Assembly: GCA_964495555.1 (NCBI GenBank)
Contig: CAZBWA010000030.1
Location: 1-18,557, forward strand
Source of the DNA: VGCC01 sp964495555
GTDB lineage: Bacteria > Actinomycetota > Actinomycetes > S36-B12
DNA length: 18,557 nucleotides
Direction of reading: 5' to 3'
Shown: positions 7,129-14,179 of the stretch, in pieces
Numbering within the stretch: position 1 is the stretch's first letter
Layout of the letters: every line of letters starts with the position of its first letter
The notes under the pieces: model-generated
What the model saw: only the letters and a program-made list of their open reading frames with translations
Database searches by the model: none
What the model was told of the DNA's origin: nothing
Program-made: the position numbers and the translations under genes

Positions 7129-7134
7129 TTGGCC

Positions 7135-7506
7135 CTAGCAACCCTCCAGGCTGCAGAACCCCAAGACCATCAAGATCATGTAGACCTGGGCAATAACGAC
7201 GCCGGCGGTGACGACGCTCGCGATCACAAGTGAGGCTGTTGCGAGTCCCGAACCCGACGCCGACGTGGATTTCGCCACTGCACGCGCCTTCCGGCCCTTC
7301 ACAAGGGCCACGAGAGGCACAACCAAGGCGACAAGCCCGATCAGAACCACAACTACGACAGTGAGAGCCTTCTCCAGGGTCGAGTTGGCCGGCTCAGCCA
7401 CGACCATTCCGGAGAACAGCAAGGCGATGAACTCGACCCAGACAAGGATCGGGGCGAGGATCAGGCTCACTATTGCCAGCACGAATGGCGCGACCGGCGT
7501 CTTCAC
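7135..7506 (-). CDS. Small multi-pass membrane protein, paralogue C of a three-member local family
   Basis: The family is unrecognised. The protein has 123 residues from GTG at 7506, which gives the N-terminus VKTPVAPFVLAIVSLILAPI and matches paralogue B almost exactly (FVLALVSLILCPI). The frame is open to GTG 7560, which would add 18 residues (AVEHYRLSH...). An AAGGG 10 nt before that GTG means the longer form cannot be excluded. It has three hydrophobic segments, the shared GRKARAVAKS stretch, a Gly/Ser patch (SASGSGLA) and AQVY near the end. It finishes GFCSLEGC, the same Cys-x-Leu-x-Gly-Cys ending as paralogue A. It is the first gene of the minus-strand membrane-protein run and is divergent from the helicase gene. 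Confidence 0.7.
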   Translation of the reverse strand: MKTPVAPFVLAIVSLILAPILVWVEFIALLFSGMVVAEPANSTLEKALTVVVVVLIGLVALVVPLVALVKGRKARAVAKSTSASGSGLATASLVIASVVTAGVVIAQVYMILMVLGFCSLEGC

Positions 7507-7696
7507 GTCGGGGACGTCCGAACAGGCTCCATGAGAAAGACGGTAATGCTCGACTGCCACATTTCCTAGGCCCTTGCTCGAGGCGAATCCGGCCCCCTGT
7601 ATCGACCGTCGTCGCGATTAGGTTCAACGGCGATCATGGGCTAAACTCATATCAACCGCGAAACCTCTCGGTCAATCATCCGCGTTCTTTCCCTCA

Positions 7697-7733
7697 GGGC
7701 GAGTTCGCCCCCACATTGCACAACACGATGTGG
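7697..7733 (+). promoter_or_regulatory. Two adjacent hairpins in the helicase leader
   Basis: GGGCG/CGCCC (7697-7701 and 7706-7710, loop AGTT) is followed at once by CCACAT/ATGTGG (7711-7716 and 7728-7733, 11-nt loop). They lie just upstream of, or across, the candidate helicase starts (7730, 7736, 7760), so they could affect translation if transcription begins further upstream. The 175-bp gap before the gene shows no clear promoter. Confidence 0.3.
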
Positions 7734-7759
7734 TTATGGGAAATCTGGTGCATTCACTC

Positions 7760-9091
7760 ATGTCTTTTTCTGAACTCGGTATCGCCGCGCCCTTGGCGCG
7801 CTCGCTCGCTCACAGCGGCTTCACCCAACCCTTCCCCATCCAGACAGCGACGCTGCCGGATGCCATCAAGGGTCGTGATGTCCTCGGACGGGGCCAGACC
7901 GGATCCGGCAAAACCCTTGCCTTCAGCCTGGCGCTCCTCACGCGGCTCGCGGGACGGAAGGCCAAGCGTCACTTCCCCCTTGCCCTCGTACTCTCCCCCA
8001 CGCGCGAGCTGGCGATGCAGATCAATGACACCATCGCGCCGCTGGCACGCACAGTGGATCTGTCGTCCGTGGTGATCGCAGGCGGCATGCCCATGAATCG
8101 CCAGATCCAAGCACTCGAGCGCGCAGTCCCCATCCTCGTAGCAACTCCCGGCAGGCTCATCGACCTCATGCACCGCGGAGCCGTAGATCTCTCCCGCTGC
8201 GAGATCGTCGTCCTCGATGAAGCCGATCAGATGGCGGATATGGGATTCATGCCCTCGGTTCGGGAGATCCTCGATGCAACACCGAGTTCAGGACAACGCC
8301 TCCTTTTCAGCGCGACCTTGGATCGTGACGTTGATGCGCTCGTGAAGAAGTATCTGCGCAATCCCATCGAGCACAGCGTCGAGACTCCGATCGAGGATCA
8401 GGGTCAGATGGAGCACCACGTCTTCATCGTCAAGTCCGAGGATCGCGACGCACTCACGTCCCGAATCGCCGCTCGCGAGGGCCGCACGATCATGTTCGTG
8501 CGCACCCAGCGCGGAGCCGATCGACTTGCCGAGAAGTTGGCGCGTCGCGGTATCGCGGTCGGATCCCTCCATGGAGGCAAGGCCCAGGGCGCGCGCAATC
8601 GCGCACTTGAGGCATTCCGCTCGGGAACGGTCCCCGTTCTCGTTGCCACCAACGTCGCCGCCCGTGGCATTCACGTCGATGACATCAGCCTGGTCGTGCA
8701 TGTCGACGCACCGACCGACCCCAAGGACTACCTCCACCGTGCAGGTCGTACTGCGCGGGCCGGGGAATCCGGAACGGTCGTCACACTTGCACGCCCCAAC
8801 GAGCAGCGCGAGATGCGCAACCTCGCCAAGCGCGCGGGTGTCCACGTCGAGTTCGCCACCGTCGGAGCCCAGGATGCGCACCTCGACCGCGTCACAGGAG
8901 CCAGGGAACCCAGCGGCGAGCCGTGGGTGGCGCCCAGCTCCCACGCGCAGGTCAAGTCACACGGGCCCAGAGGTCACTCCACCCGCGGTGGGCACGCATC
9001 TCATCGCGGCCCGCGTCATGGGAAGGGCCGGACCTCACGAGGAGGGTCGCCCAGGGCGACGTCCAGCAAGGGTCCCCGCCGCGGCCGCTAG
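7760..9091 (+). CDS. DEAD-box ATP-dependent RNA helicase
   Basis: The protein is 443 residues from ATG 7760. The Q motif has F3 and the PFPIQ element at 24-28. Motif I is GQTGSGKT (45-52). Then come PTREL (80-84), GG (108-109), TPGR (129-132), DEAD (153-156) and SAT (184-186). In the second RecA domain, motif V reads AARGIH (His at about 305, where the common residue is Asp) and motif VI is HRAGRTARAG from about 326. The tail after about residue 365 is low-complexity and rich in Gly, Ser, His, Arg and Lys, probably for RNA binding. Such helicases unwind short RNA duplexes in ribosome assembly, mRNA decay or cold response. Start choice: MSFSELGI places the Q motif at the usual distance. GTG 7730 or ATG 7736 would add 8-10 residues, and none has a strong ribosome-binding site. 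Confidence 0.95.
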   Translation: MSFSELGIAAPLARSLAHSGFTQPFPIQTATLPDAIKGRDVLGRGQTGSGKTLAFSLALLTRLAGRKAKRHFPLALVLSPTRELAMQINDTIAPLARTVDLSSVVIAGGMPMNRQIQALERAVPILVATPGRLIDLMHRGAVDLSRCEIVVLDEADQMADMGFMPSVREILDATPSSGQRLLFSATLDRDVDALVKKYLRNPIEHSVETPIEDQGQMEHHVFIVKSEDRDALTSRIAAREGRTIMFVRTQRGADRLAEKLARRGIAVGSLHGGKAQGARNRALEAFRSGTVPVLVATNVAARGIHVDDISLVVHVDAPTDPKDYLHRAGRTARAGESGTVVTLARPNEQREMRNLAKRAGVHVEFATVGAQDAHLDRVTGAREPSGEPWVAPSSHAQVKSHGPRGHSTRGGHASHRGPRHGKGRTSRGGSPRATSSKGPRRGR

Positions 9092-9101
9092 ACACCGCAC
9101 G

Positions 9102-9124
9102 TCCGAGGTTTCTGCATCCTCGGA
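9102..9124. terminator. Hairpin between convergent helicase and phospholipase-D-like genes
   Basis: TCCGAGG (9102-9108) and CCTCGGA (9118-9124) pair perfectly around a 9-nt loop, 10 nt past the helicase stop and 48 nt past the stop of the opposing gene. It could terminate both transcripts. No U-run is present. Confidence 0.5.
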
Positions 9125-9171
9125 TCCAAAGTTCTGCGCGTACGCGCCTGATCACCGGCCCTGCGCGAAGG

Positions 9172-10332
9172 TCACCCTCCGCTGAAGGGGTTCTCCGGCT
9201 GGCCGTCCCGGAACGTGAGCGGCTTGGATGCAGCCCAGTCACGCTCGTAGACCGTCGTCATCCGGTTGATGATCGATTCCTTACCCAGCAGGATGCCGAG
9301 TTCGCGCTCCGAGTTCAGCGACACGTTGTCACCTGGATTCTGGGAACCGACGAAGGCCATGGCGTTATCCGTACCGACGTCGCGAACGATCGCCTTCGAG
9401 TGGATGAAGAGCAGCCCACCCGGATACATGGGATCGAACCGGATGTCCACGCCTGCAGCCGTGAGCTGTTGCAACTGGGCATAGGTCATCGATGCCGGGT
9501 TCGACGTGCTGATCAGTCGTACCTTGACTCCGCGCTCAGCCGCATCGATCAACTTCCTCTGGAAGGGCAGGAAGTCGACGAGCAACGCGTACACGTTGAG
9601 CGTCTTCTCGGCTCCATCGATCAGGGCGAAGATCCGCTCCTTACCTTCACCCCGTGGGTCGTAACCCTCACCGCTCGGTGACCAGACCAGGCGCGGGCTG
9701 GCATAGGAGTCCGCCATGCGCTTGTCCCAGTCGGCATCGAACACCGCCTGGATCTCCCGGACATCCTCCTGATTCGTCGTATGCACGGCGAATCCGCGCG
9801 AACCGATCTGGATGACCTTGTCGTAGACCGTGGGGATGAAGTAGGAGGGCTGCGCGTTGAAGTCCATGATCAACGCACGTCCCTGACCCGTGTGCCCGTC
9901 GGCGATCATCGTCTTCTCGTGGCTGTACGTATAGGCGAAGGGGCTCAGACGGACACCGATACCCGCCTTCTGCAGTGCCAGGAATGTGGGCATGTTCTTG
10001 TTGTAGAGCTTGCTTGACGAGTCCCACACGTTGCTGGCCGCCTGGAAGGTTTGCCAGGTGAAAATCACGCGAACGTCGACCCCGCGTCGCTTGGCCGCCT
10101 TCAACTCCCGGGCGATGAGCCCGTCATTGAACTGGTAGATGTTGAAGTCGAGAGTCTCCTTCGCCGAACGAATGAAGTCGATGACGGGCTTGTAGCCCTC
10201 GTCGGGCATCACGTGCAACGTCACCTGGGACGTGGCCGGTTCCAGCTCTGGGGCGGCGTGAACTGCCGGAGCGGCCGTCGACACCACGAGACCTGTGATC
10301 ACTGCGATGGCGAGCACGCGTGGACGGAACAT
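9172..10332 (-). CDS. Secreted phospholipase-D-like protein with two HKD motifs
   Basis: The 386-residue protein has a clear Sec signal peptide (residues 1-26, VLAIAVITGLVV... ending AVHA, then APEL). Both PLD catalytic motifs are present: HxKxxxxD at H138-K140-D145 (HEKTMIAD) and H311-K313-D318 (HSKAIVRD), the second followed by GSQN. The two His form the phospho-His and general-acid pair of phosphodiester hydrolysis or transfer. Substrate could be phospholipid, cardiolipin or nucleic acid outside the cell. The open frame extends to 10458, but ATG 10332 is chosen because GAGGAG lies 4 nt upstream and the signal peptide begins there. The gene follows the GLUG protein gene on the same strand after 148 bp, so it may have its own promoter. 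Confidence 0.9.
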   Translation of the reverse strand: MFRPRVLAIAVITGLVVSTAAPAVHAAPELEPATSQVTLHVMPDEGYKPVIDFIRSAKETLDFNIYQFNDGLIARELKAAKRRGVDVRVIFTWQTFQAASNVWDSSSKLYNKNMPTFLALQKAGIGVRLSPFAYTYSHEKTMIADGHTGQGRALIMDFNAQPSYFIPTVYDKVIQIGSRGFAVHTTNQEDVREIQAVFDADWDKRMADSYASPRLVWSPSGEGYDPRGEGKERIFALIDGAEKTLNVYALLVDFLPFQRKLIDAAERGVKVRLISTSNPASMTYAQLQQLTAAGVDIRFDPMYPGGLLFIHSKAIVRDVGTDNAMAFVGSQNPGDNVSLNSERELGILLGKESIINRMTTVYERDWAASKPLTFRDGQPENPFSGG

Positions 10333-10449
10333 GGTTCTCCTCAACACCGGGGCGGGAACAGCGTGCACCATGCGACCAGATGAGCCCTCCTCGTGACAAA
10401 GCGCTGTAGGGCAATCCGTACGTGTGCCTCGGTGAGTGCCGCGTGCCGC

Positions 10450-10463
10450 GTCCGACATCGGAC
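10450..10463. repeat. 14-bp interrupted palindrome GTCCGA-CA-TCGGAC
   Basis: Arms of 6 bp around a 2-nt centre, in the gap (10333-10480) between the GLUG gene stop and the phospholipase-D-like gene. It lies 17 nt past the former and about 118 nt before the latter. It could be a weak terminator or a protein-binding site. Confidence 0.35.
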
Positions 10464-10480
10464 CTAGGTGTTCTCCGCAC

Positions 10481-11752
10481 CTACGACGTGGAGTTGACCG
10501 CCCACCCCTGACCTACGTAGGCCAATGTTCGTGTGCAGATGGGGCCCCCAGTTCCACCGTTGGGCCACCATGCCCACGATGGACTCCAGCCACCCGTCAC
10601 GGTGGTGCCGAACGCGAACTCCGCGTCGTTCGTGATCGCGCACGAGCCATCAGGAAGTCGGGGTAGTTGCTGGAGGATCGGCGCAGGCGCACTCCCCTGG
10701 GAGACGCCACCCGCGCGGGCCAACGCCTGCAGGAACGGGAACCCTCCGTTGATCGTCGGATCGATACCCCACACCGTGGAGGTGCTGCGTCCCGCACTGA
10801 TCGACCAGCCGGAGTACGTCGTGATGTCCTGAAGTTGGACAGCCGTCTTGAGGGCGATGCCCGTCGTGGTTCCTGCGCCCACGAGAGGGGTACCTCCCCC
10901 TGTCAGACCATCTTCTGCGTACGAACCACTGGTCGTGCCAGCTCGCCAACCCCACGCAACCCCGGCCCGTATAGCGCCATCTGGATTCACCAGCGTCACC
11001 CTGATGAGGACGTTCTGCACGTTGGCACTGGAGTCGCTCTGCCCGATCCCGCCCCCGGCCGAACCAGGGATGAAGGGGGGCACCCCCGACGGAGGAATCG
11101 TCACAGTGCCACTGACCCAGGCATTGGTCACCGACCCGTTGGTGTAGCCGATCAGCCCTCCCGCACGCGCGATACTGTCCGCCGCCGTGCAGGTGACGGT
11201 GCCTGTGGCCGAACTGCGCTCGACAGTCCCGGATGTCTTCCCCACGAGGAGCGCCACATCCAATGTTTCCGATCCACAGGTGATCGTCGCACTGACAAGG
11301 TCGAGGTTGCGCAGGACGAAACTCGGACTGTCGGACAGGCCTATGAAGCCGAGTTCATGGCTCTGATTCGCGGTCGCGACAGCGGAGGCATTGATCGTCA
11401 GGTTCGTGAGGGAATAGCCGCCTCCGTCGTAGGTTCCGTTGAAGGGCTTGAACTGGGCACCTGTGCTGAATCCGATTCCGTGCTCCCACGCACCCGTCAG
11501 AGTGATGTTCTGGGTCTGGCGGTATGCGCACGAGTAGTAGCTCGGCGTCGTCGTATACCCCCCGCGCAGAGCAACGAGATCCGCCTGCGACGAGATCAGA
11601 TACGGAGAACCCGCTGAGCCATCCCCGCCGGAGAAGGTCAGGGATCCATCCCCGCACGGTGCTGCCAGGGCAGCCGGGGCGAATGTGAACACCGCGCCCA
11701 GCACGAGGAGTGACGACACGATGACACGAATGAAGGAGCATGGGCTGCGCAC
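10481..11752 (-). CDS. Secreted GLUG-type beta-repeat protein
   Basis: The protein is 423 residues from the inferred GTG at 11752, with a signal peptide (VIVSSLLVLGAVFTFAPAAL ending ALA, then APCGDG). The body shows GLUG/beta-helix hallmarks. It starts with GSAGSPYLISSQADLVAL and then FNGTYDGGGYSLTNLTI. Successive repeats follow: GFIGLSD..LRNLDL, ALLVGKTSGTVERSSATG, GLIGYTNGSVTNAWVSG and GIGQSDSSANVQNVLI. It closes with the typical WGIDPTINGGFPFLQ. A further C-terminal segment of about 50 residues has two Cys and several Trp (SPSWAWWPNGG) and is unassigned. No sortase motif or membrane anchor is visible. GLUG proteins are often surface adhesins. The frame is open to 11887, overlapping the kinase gene, but the signal peptide argues for the shorter form. 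It lies 31 nt past the kinase stop, probably in one operon. Confidence 0.72.
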   Translation of the reverse strand: MRSPCSFIRVIVSSLLVLGAVFTFAPAALAAPCGDGSLTFSGGDGSAGSPYLISSQADLVALRGGYTTTPSYYSCAYRQTQNITLTGAWEHGIGFSTGAQFKPFNGTYDGGGYSLTNLTINASAVATANQSHELGFIGLSDSPSFVLRNLDLVSATITCGSETLDVALLVGKTSGTVERSSATGTVTCTAADSIARAGGLIGYTNGSVTNAWVSGTVTIPPSGVPPFIPGSAGGGIGQSDSSANVQNVLIRVTLVNPDGAIRAGVAWGWRAGTTSGSYAEDGLTGGGTPLVGAGTTTGIALKTAVQLQDITTYSGWSISAGRSTSTVWGIDPTINGGFPFLQALARAGGVSQGSAPAPILQQLPRLPDGSCAITNDAEFAFGTTVTGGWSPSWAWWPNGGTGGPICTRTLAYVGQGWAVNSTS

Positions 11753-11783
11753 CCCGACACCGTCGCGGCCGCGCGGGCGATGA

Positions 11784-13475
11784 TCAACCCTGGGCTGGGG
11801 AAACCCCCTGCGCCGGCGGGGTACCCACAACGGCCCGCGGAAGTCGCAGGATTCGGACGTGACGACCGTGATCGTCCATCCATGCATCCGTGGTGATGAC
11901 GACGGTGTCGAGCCACGTTCGTCCCAAACCAGGCACCGGGGCGCGCGTCATTCCCTGGCCGTCATCTGTAAATTCGATGGTCACGCATTCTGTATCGGCA
12001 AAGACTCTGACGTCGATCATCATTGCGTGTCCATGCCGGACCGCGTTGGCGACGAGTTCGTCCACCGCATCCGCGAGGAGATCCCACTCGCCGGACATCA
12101 GTTCCACGTCCCCGAGATCGATGGTCACGTCGGTGATCCCACTCCACGCCTCTGCCACCACACCGAGGCGCTCGCGACTTCCTCCCAGGTCTTCCCCCCG
12201 GCGATCGACATCCGCGAGGGCGCGCCCGGCGCGTTCCAGCGCCGCACGCGCACGGGCGGGATCATCCAGCGCTGCTGCGAGCTGGAGTTGGAGTGCTGCG
12301 GCGGTCAAAGCGGGCTGGATCGAGTTGTGGAGCATGGACGCGGTGTCGGCGTCGACCTCGTGACGGACGAGGTCGCCGAGATGCCTATCCCATTCCGGCG
12401 CAGCCAGACGCGCCCGCAGATCCGCGATGATCTCCGCACGATCTGCACCGAGAGTGATCGCGGTAGCAACGCAGAGGGTGATGACGGGTAATCCGAGCGC
12501 CACCGCAACCGTCGAGGACATGTGCGCGAGTCCCAGCAGAGCAATGACTTCACCCCCGATGACGGCAGGAATGAGGGCACTTCCGATATACCGGACCGCG
12601 GACGCGATCCACGGCGATCGTCGAAGCGCGCGCGCCACCGTGAGGACCCCGCCGTATCCGAGGGCGACGGCGATCCCGACCAGCGCTCCCTCCCACGTGT
12701 CGTGCAACACGACCGAACCCCACGCCAGCAAGAGGACTGCTGCTCCCGTCAATGCCGCCACCGGGACATCCGCCGTGACCACGCGCTCCACCGCGTCCCA
12801 GCGGGGATGTGCGACAGGTGGGATCGGCTTCGGGCTGAACCACAGTTCATGACTCAGGGGGCGCAACTTCGTCTCGATTGCTGCCTGGAGGAGGGCGGCA
12901 GTCTGAGCATGATCGTCCGCGGCTCCCTCCACGATGGTGCGCAGTTCCTCTGATGTGTGGGCAACGCGATGGGCCGATGCCGCACGTGCGGCATTCCTGA
13001 CTTCGTTGTCCAGGAGTCGTCCATGGAGTTCACGCGCGACGATCAGGTCGAGGAGAGTCGCGACCTCTCTGCGATACCTCTGACGTGACTCCAGAACAGC
13101 CCCGATAAGGAGGAGCCAAATAGACATCGTGATCGCGGAGGCAAGCACGCGCTCACCTACGTCGGGCACGGATCCCAGGAGCGCGATCGTCAATCCCCGC
13201 ACCGCACCGGCCAGGAGGGTCGTCAGGATGACCGCCGCACGCGGCCATCGCACTCGAGTAATGACCGGCCTGGCCGCCAAGAACACGAGCCCGACAGGAA
13301 TCTGCGCCACGACGCCCAGCGCCAACCAGAGCAGTACCCGACTCGGCTCGACCTCCTCCGGGATCGCCGCGAGGGGAGCGGCCACCACGCCGACCGGAGT
13401 CACGAGGAGCCATGCCTTCGCGCTGATGCTCTCCTGAGAACCCAGGGCCGAGAGCCATCCACGGCGCGCCCGCAT
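11784..13475 (-). CDS. Membrane sensor histidine kinase, two-block architecture
   Basis: The protein has 563 residues. Four transmembrane helices (about 22-40, 47-68, 79-100, 109-128) are followed by a soluble, helical stretch of about 105 residues. Four more helices follow (about 237-257, 262-281, 293-316, 321-342), then the kinase core. The core has an H-box of the HisKA_3 type (MLHNSIQ, likely phospho-His H383). The HATPase has N-box DELVANAVRH (N477), G1 box DDGQGM (504-509) and G2 GLGRTW. It should autophosphorylate and pass phosphate to the adjacent response regulator. Its ATG shares one base with that gene's stop (TGATG), so translation is coupled. The signal sensed is unknown. The stretch between the membrane blocks contains ARELHG (His151), which resembles an H-box. 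Confidence 0.88.
   Translation of the reverse strand: MRARRGWLSALGSQESISAKAWLLVTPVGVVAAPLAAIPEEVEPSRVLLWLALGVVAQIPVGLVFLAARPVITRVRWPRAAVILTTLLAGAVRGLTIALLGSVPDVGERVLASAITMSIWLLLIGAVLESRQRYRREVATLLDLIVARELHGRLLDNEVRNAARAASAHRVAHTSEELRTIVEGAADDHAQTAALLQAAIETKLRPLSHELWFSPKPIPPVAHPRWDAVERVVTADVPVAALTGAAVLLLAWGSVVLHDTWEGALVGIAVALGYGGVLTVARALRRSPWIASAVRYIGSALIPAVIGGEVIALLGLAHMSSTVAVALGLPVITLCVATAITLGADRAEIIADLRARLAAPEWDRHLGDLVRHEVDADTASMLHNSIQPALTAAALQLQLAAALDDPARARAALERAGRALADVDRRGEDLGGSRERLGVVAEAWSGITDVTIDLGDVELMSGEWDLLADAVDELVANAVRHGHAMMIDVRVFADTECVTIEFTDDGQGMTRAPVPGLGRTWLDTVVITTDAWMDDHGRHVRILRLPRAVVGTPPAQGVSPAQG
11797..11807. promoter_or_regulatory. Candidate operator GGGGAAACCCC upstream of the GLUG gene (site B)
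   Basis: The 4-bp arms surround AAA, inside the last codons of the kinase gene. The site ends 44 nt before the GTG start of the GLUG protein. With its flanking T it is an exact inverted copy of the 12-mer TGGGGAAACCCC found upstream of the response regulator. Confidence 0.4.
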
Positions 13476-14107
13476 CAGCCCAACTTCCCGGCGAGTTCCA
13501 GATAGGCCCTCGCGAGCCGAACACGCTGGTTGTGCTCAGGGTCCCGAGGCATGTCGAATGCTTCGTAGAGACGCGTGATGGTCTGCTCGACCGCGCTCGT
13601 GCTCACTCCTCGCTCCGCCGCGATGGCTTGCGTGCTCAGTCCTGCCGCGAGTGAGCGCAGAACTTCGATTTGGAGGTCGCTGAGTTCCGGCAATGCATCA
13701 CTGGCCCAACGTCGCCGCTTGCGTGGCTCTCGCGCGACAGTGAACACCTGCTCCCGCAATTGCACGACGTCGGTGACATCACCCTTCGCCAGGTATCCCA
13801 TGCCGATCGGTGGCGTGACCATCCCAGGCGCGACGAGACGGGGGTCCCGATACGTGGAGAGCAGGACGAGCCCGATGTCGGGCTGAGCGACGCGTAGGGC
13901 GTGCGCCAGATCGATCCCGTTCGGTCCCGGTCCGAGGTCCAGGTCGAGGAGTGCTACCTGGGGATCGACCGCGCGTTGCAGCGCGAGGGCCTCTCGAGCG
14001 GTGGTGGCCTTCCCCACGACCTCGAGCCGCATGTATTGGAGGGATGCACACAGCGTCGCCAAGGCGAAGGCATCGTCATCGACGACGAGGACGCGGCAGC
14101 CCATCAC
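13475..14107 (-). CDS. NarL/LuxR-type response regulator
   Basis: The 210-residue protein has an N-terminal receiver domain with acidic pocket D10-D12, likely phospho-acceptor D55 (ALLDLDLG), S84/T85 and K108 (YLAKGD). The C-terminal LuxR-type helix-turn-helix spans about residues 142-195 (LSDLQIEVLRSLAAGLS...VSTSAVEQTITRLY). It should be activated by the kinase encoded immediately downstream, whose start overlaps this stop by one base. GTG at 14107 or ATG at 14104 can start it. Neither has a Shine-Dalgarno sequence, and CACCCT 6 nt before the GTG could be a -10 box of a leaderless mRNA. A candidate operator lies 45 nt upstream (14153-14163), compatible with autoregulation. Its targets are unknown. 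Confidence 0.93.
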   Translation of the reverse strand: MMGCRVLVVDDDAFALATLCASLQYMRLEVVGKATTAREALALQRAVDPQVALLDLDLGPGPNGIDLAHALRVAQPDIGLVLLSTYRDPRLVAPGMVTPPIGMGYLAKGDVTDVVQLREQVFTVAREPRKRRRWASDALPELSDLQIEVLRSLAAGLSTQAIAAERGVSTSAVEQTITRLYEAFDMPRDPEHNQRVRLARAYLELAGKLG

Positions 14108-14152
14108 GGAGGCAGGGTGCCATGCTCTCGGGGTGCCGGAGCGGGCGATCTA

Positions 14153-14163
14153 GGGGTTTCCCC
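14153..14163. promoter_or_regulatory. Candidate operator GGGGTTTCCCC upstream of the response regulator (site A)
   Basis: An inverted repeat with 4-bp arms and a TTT centre (AAA on the transcribed-sense strand) lies in the 72-bp gap between the small secreted protein gene and the response regulator, 45 nt before the regulator's GTG. On the minus strand it reads TGGGGAAACCCC, identical to site B read on the plus strand. A weak terminator is the alternative explanation. Confidence 0.4.
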
Positions 14164-14179
14164 ACGTTCGAGCAGGGGA

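Noticed and set aside
4120..7700. Integration site of a mobile element at tRNA-Arg with flanking att repeats
   Set aside because: I looked for a second copy of the tRNA 3' end up to the helicase gene and saw none, and there is no integrase. Only the composition shift is kept as a finding.
10333..10458. N-terminal extension of the PLD-like protein
   Set aside because: ATG 10332 has GAGGAG upstream and starts a signal peptide. The extension would bury that signal peptide.
11753..11887. N-terminal extension of the GLUG protein overlapping the kinase gene
   Set aside because: It would overlap the kinase by over 100 nt and displace the signal peptide. The segment is Arg/Pro-rich, as shadow frames are.
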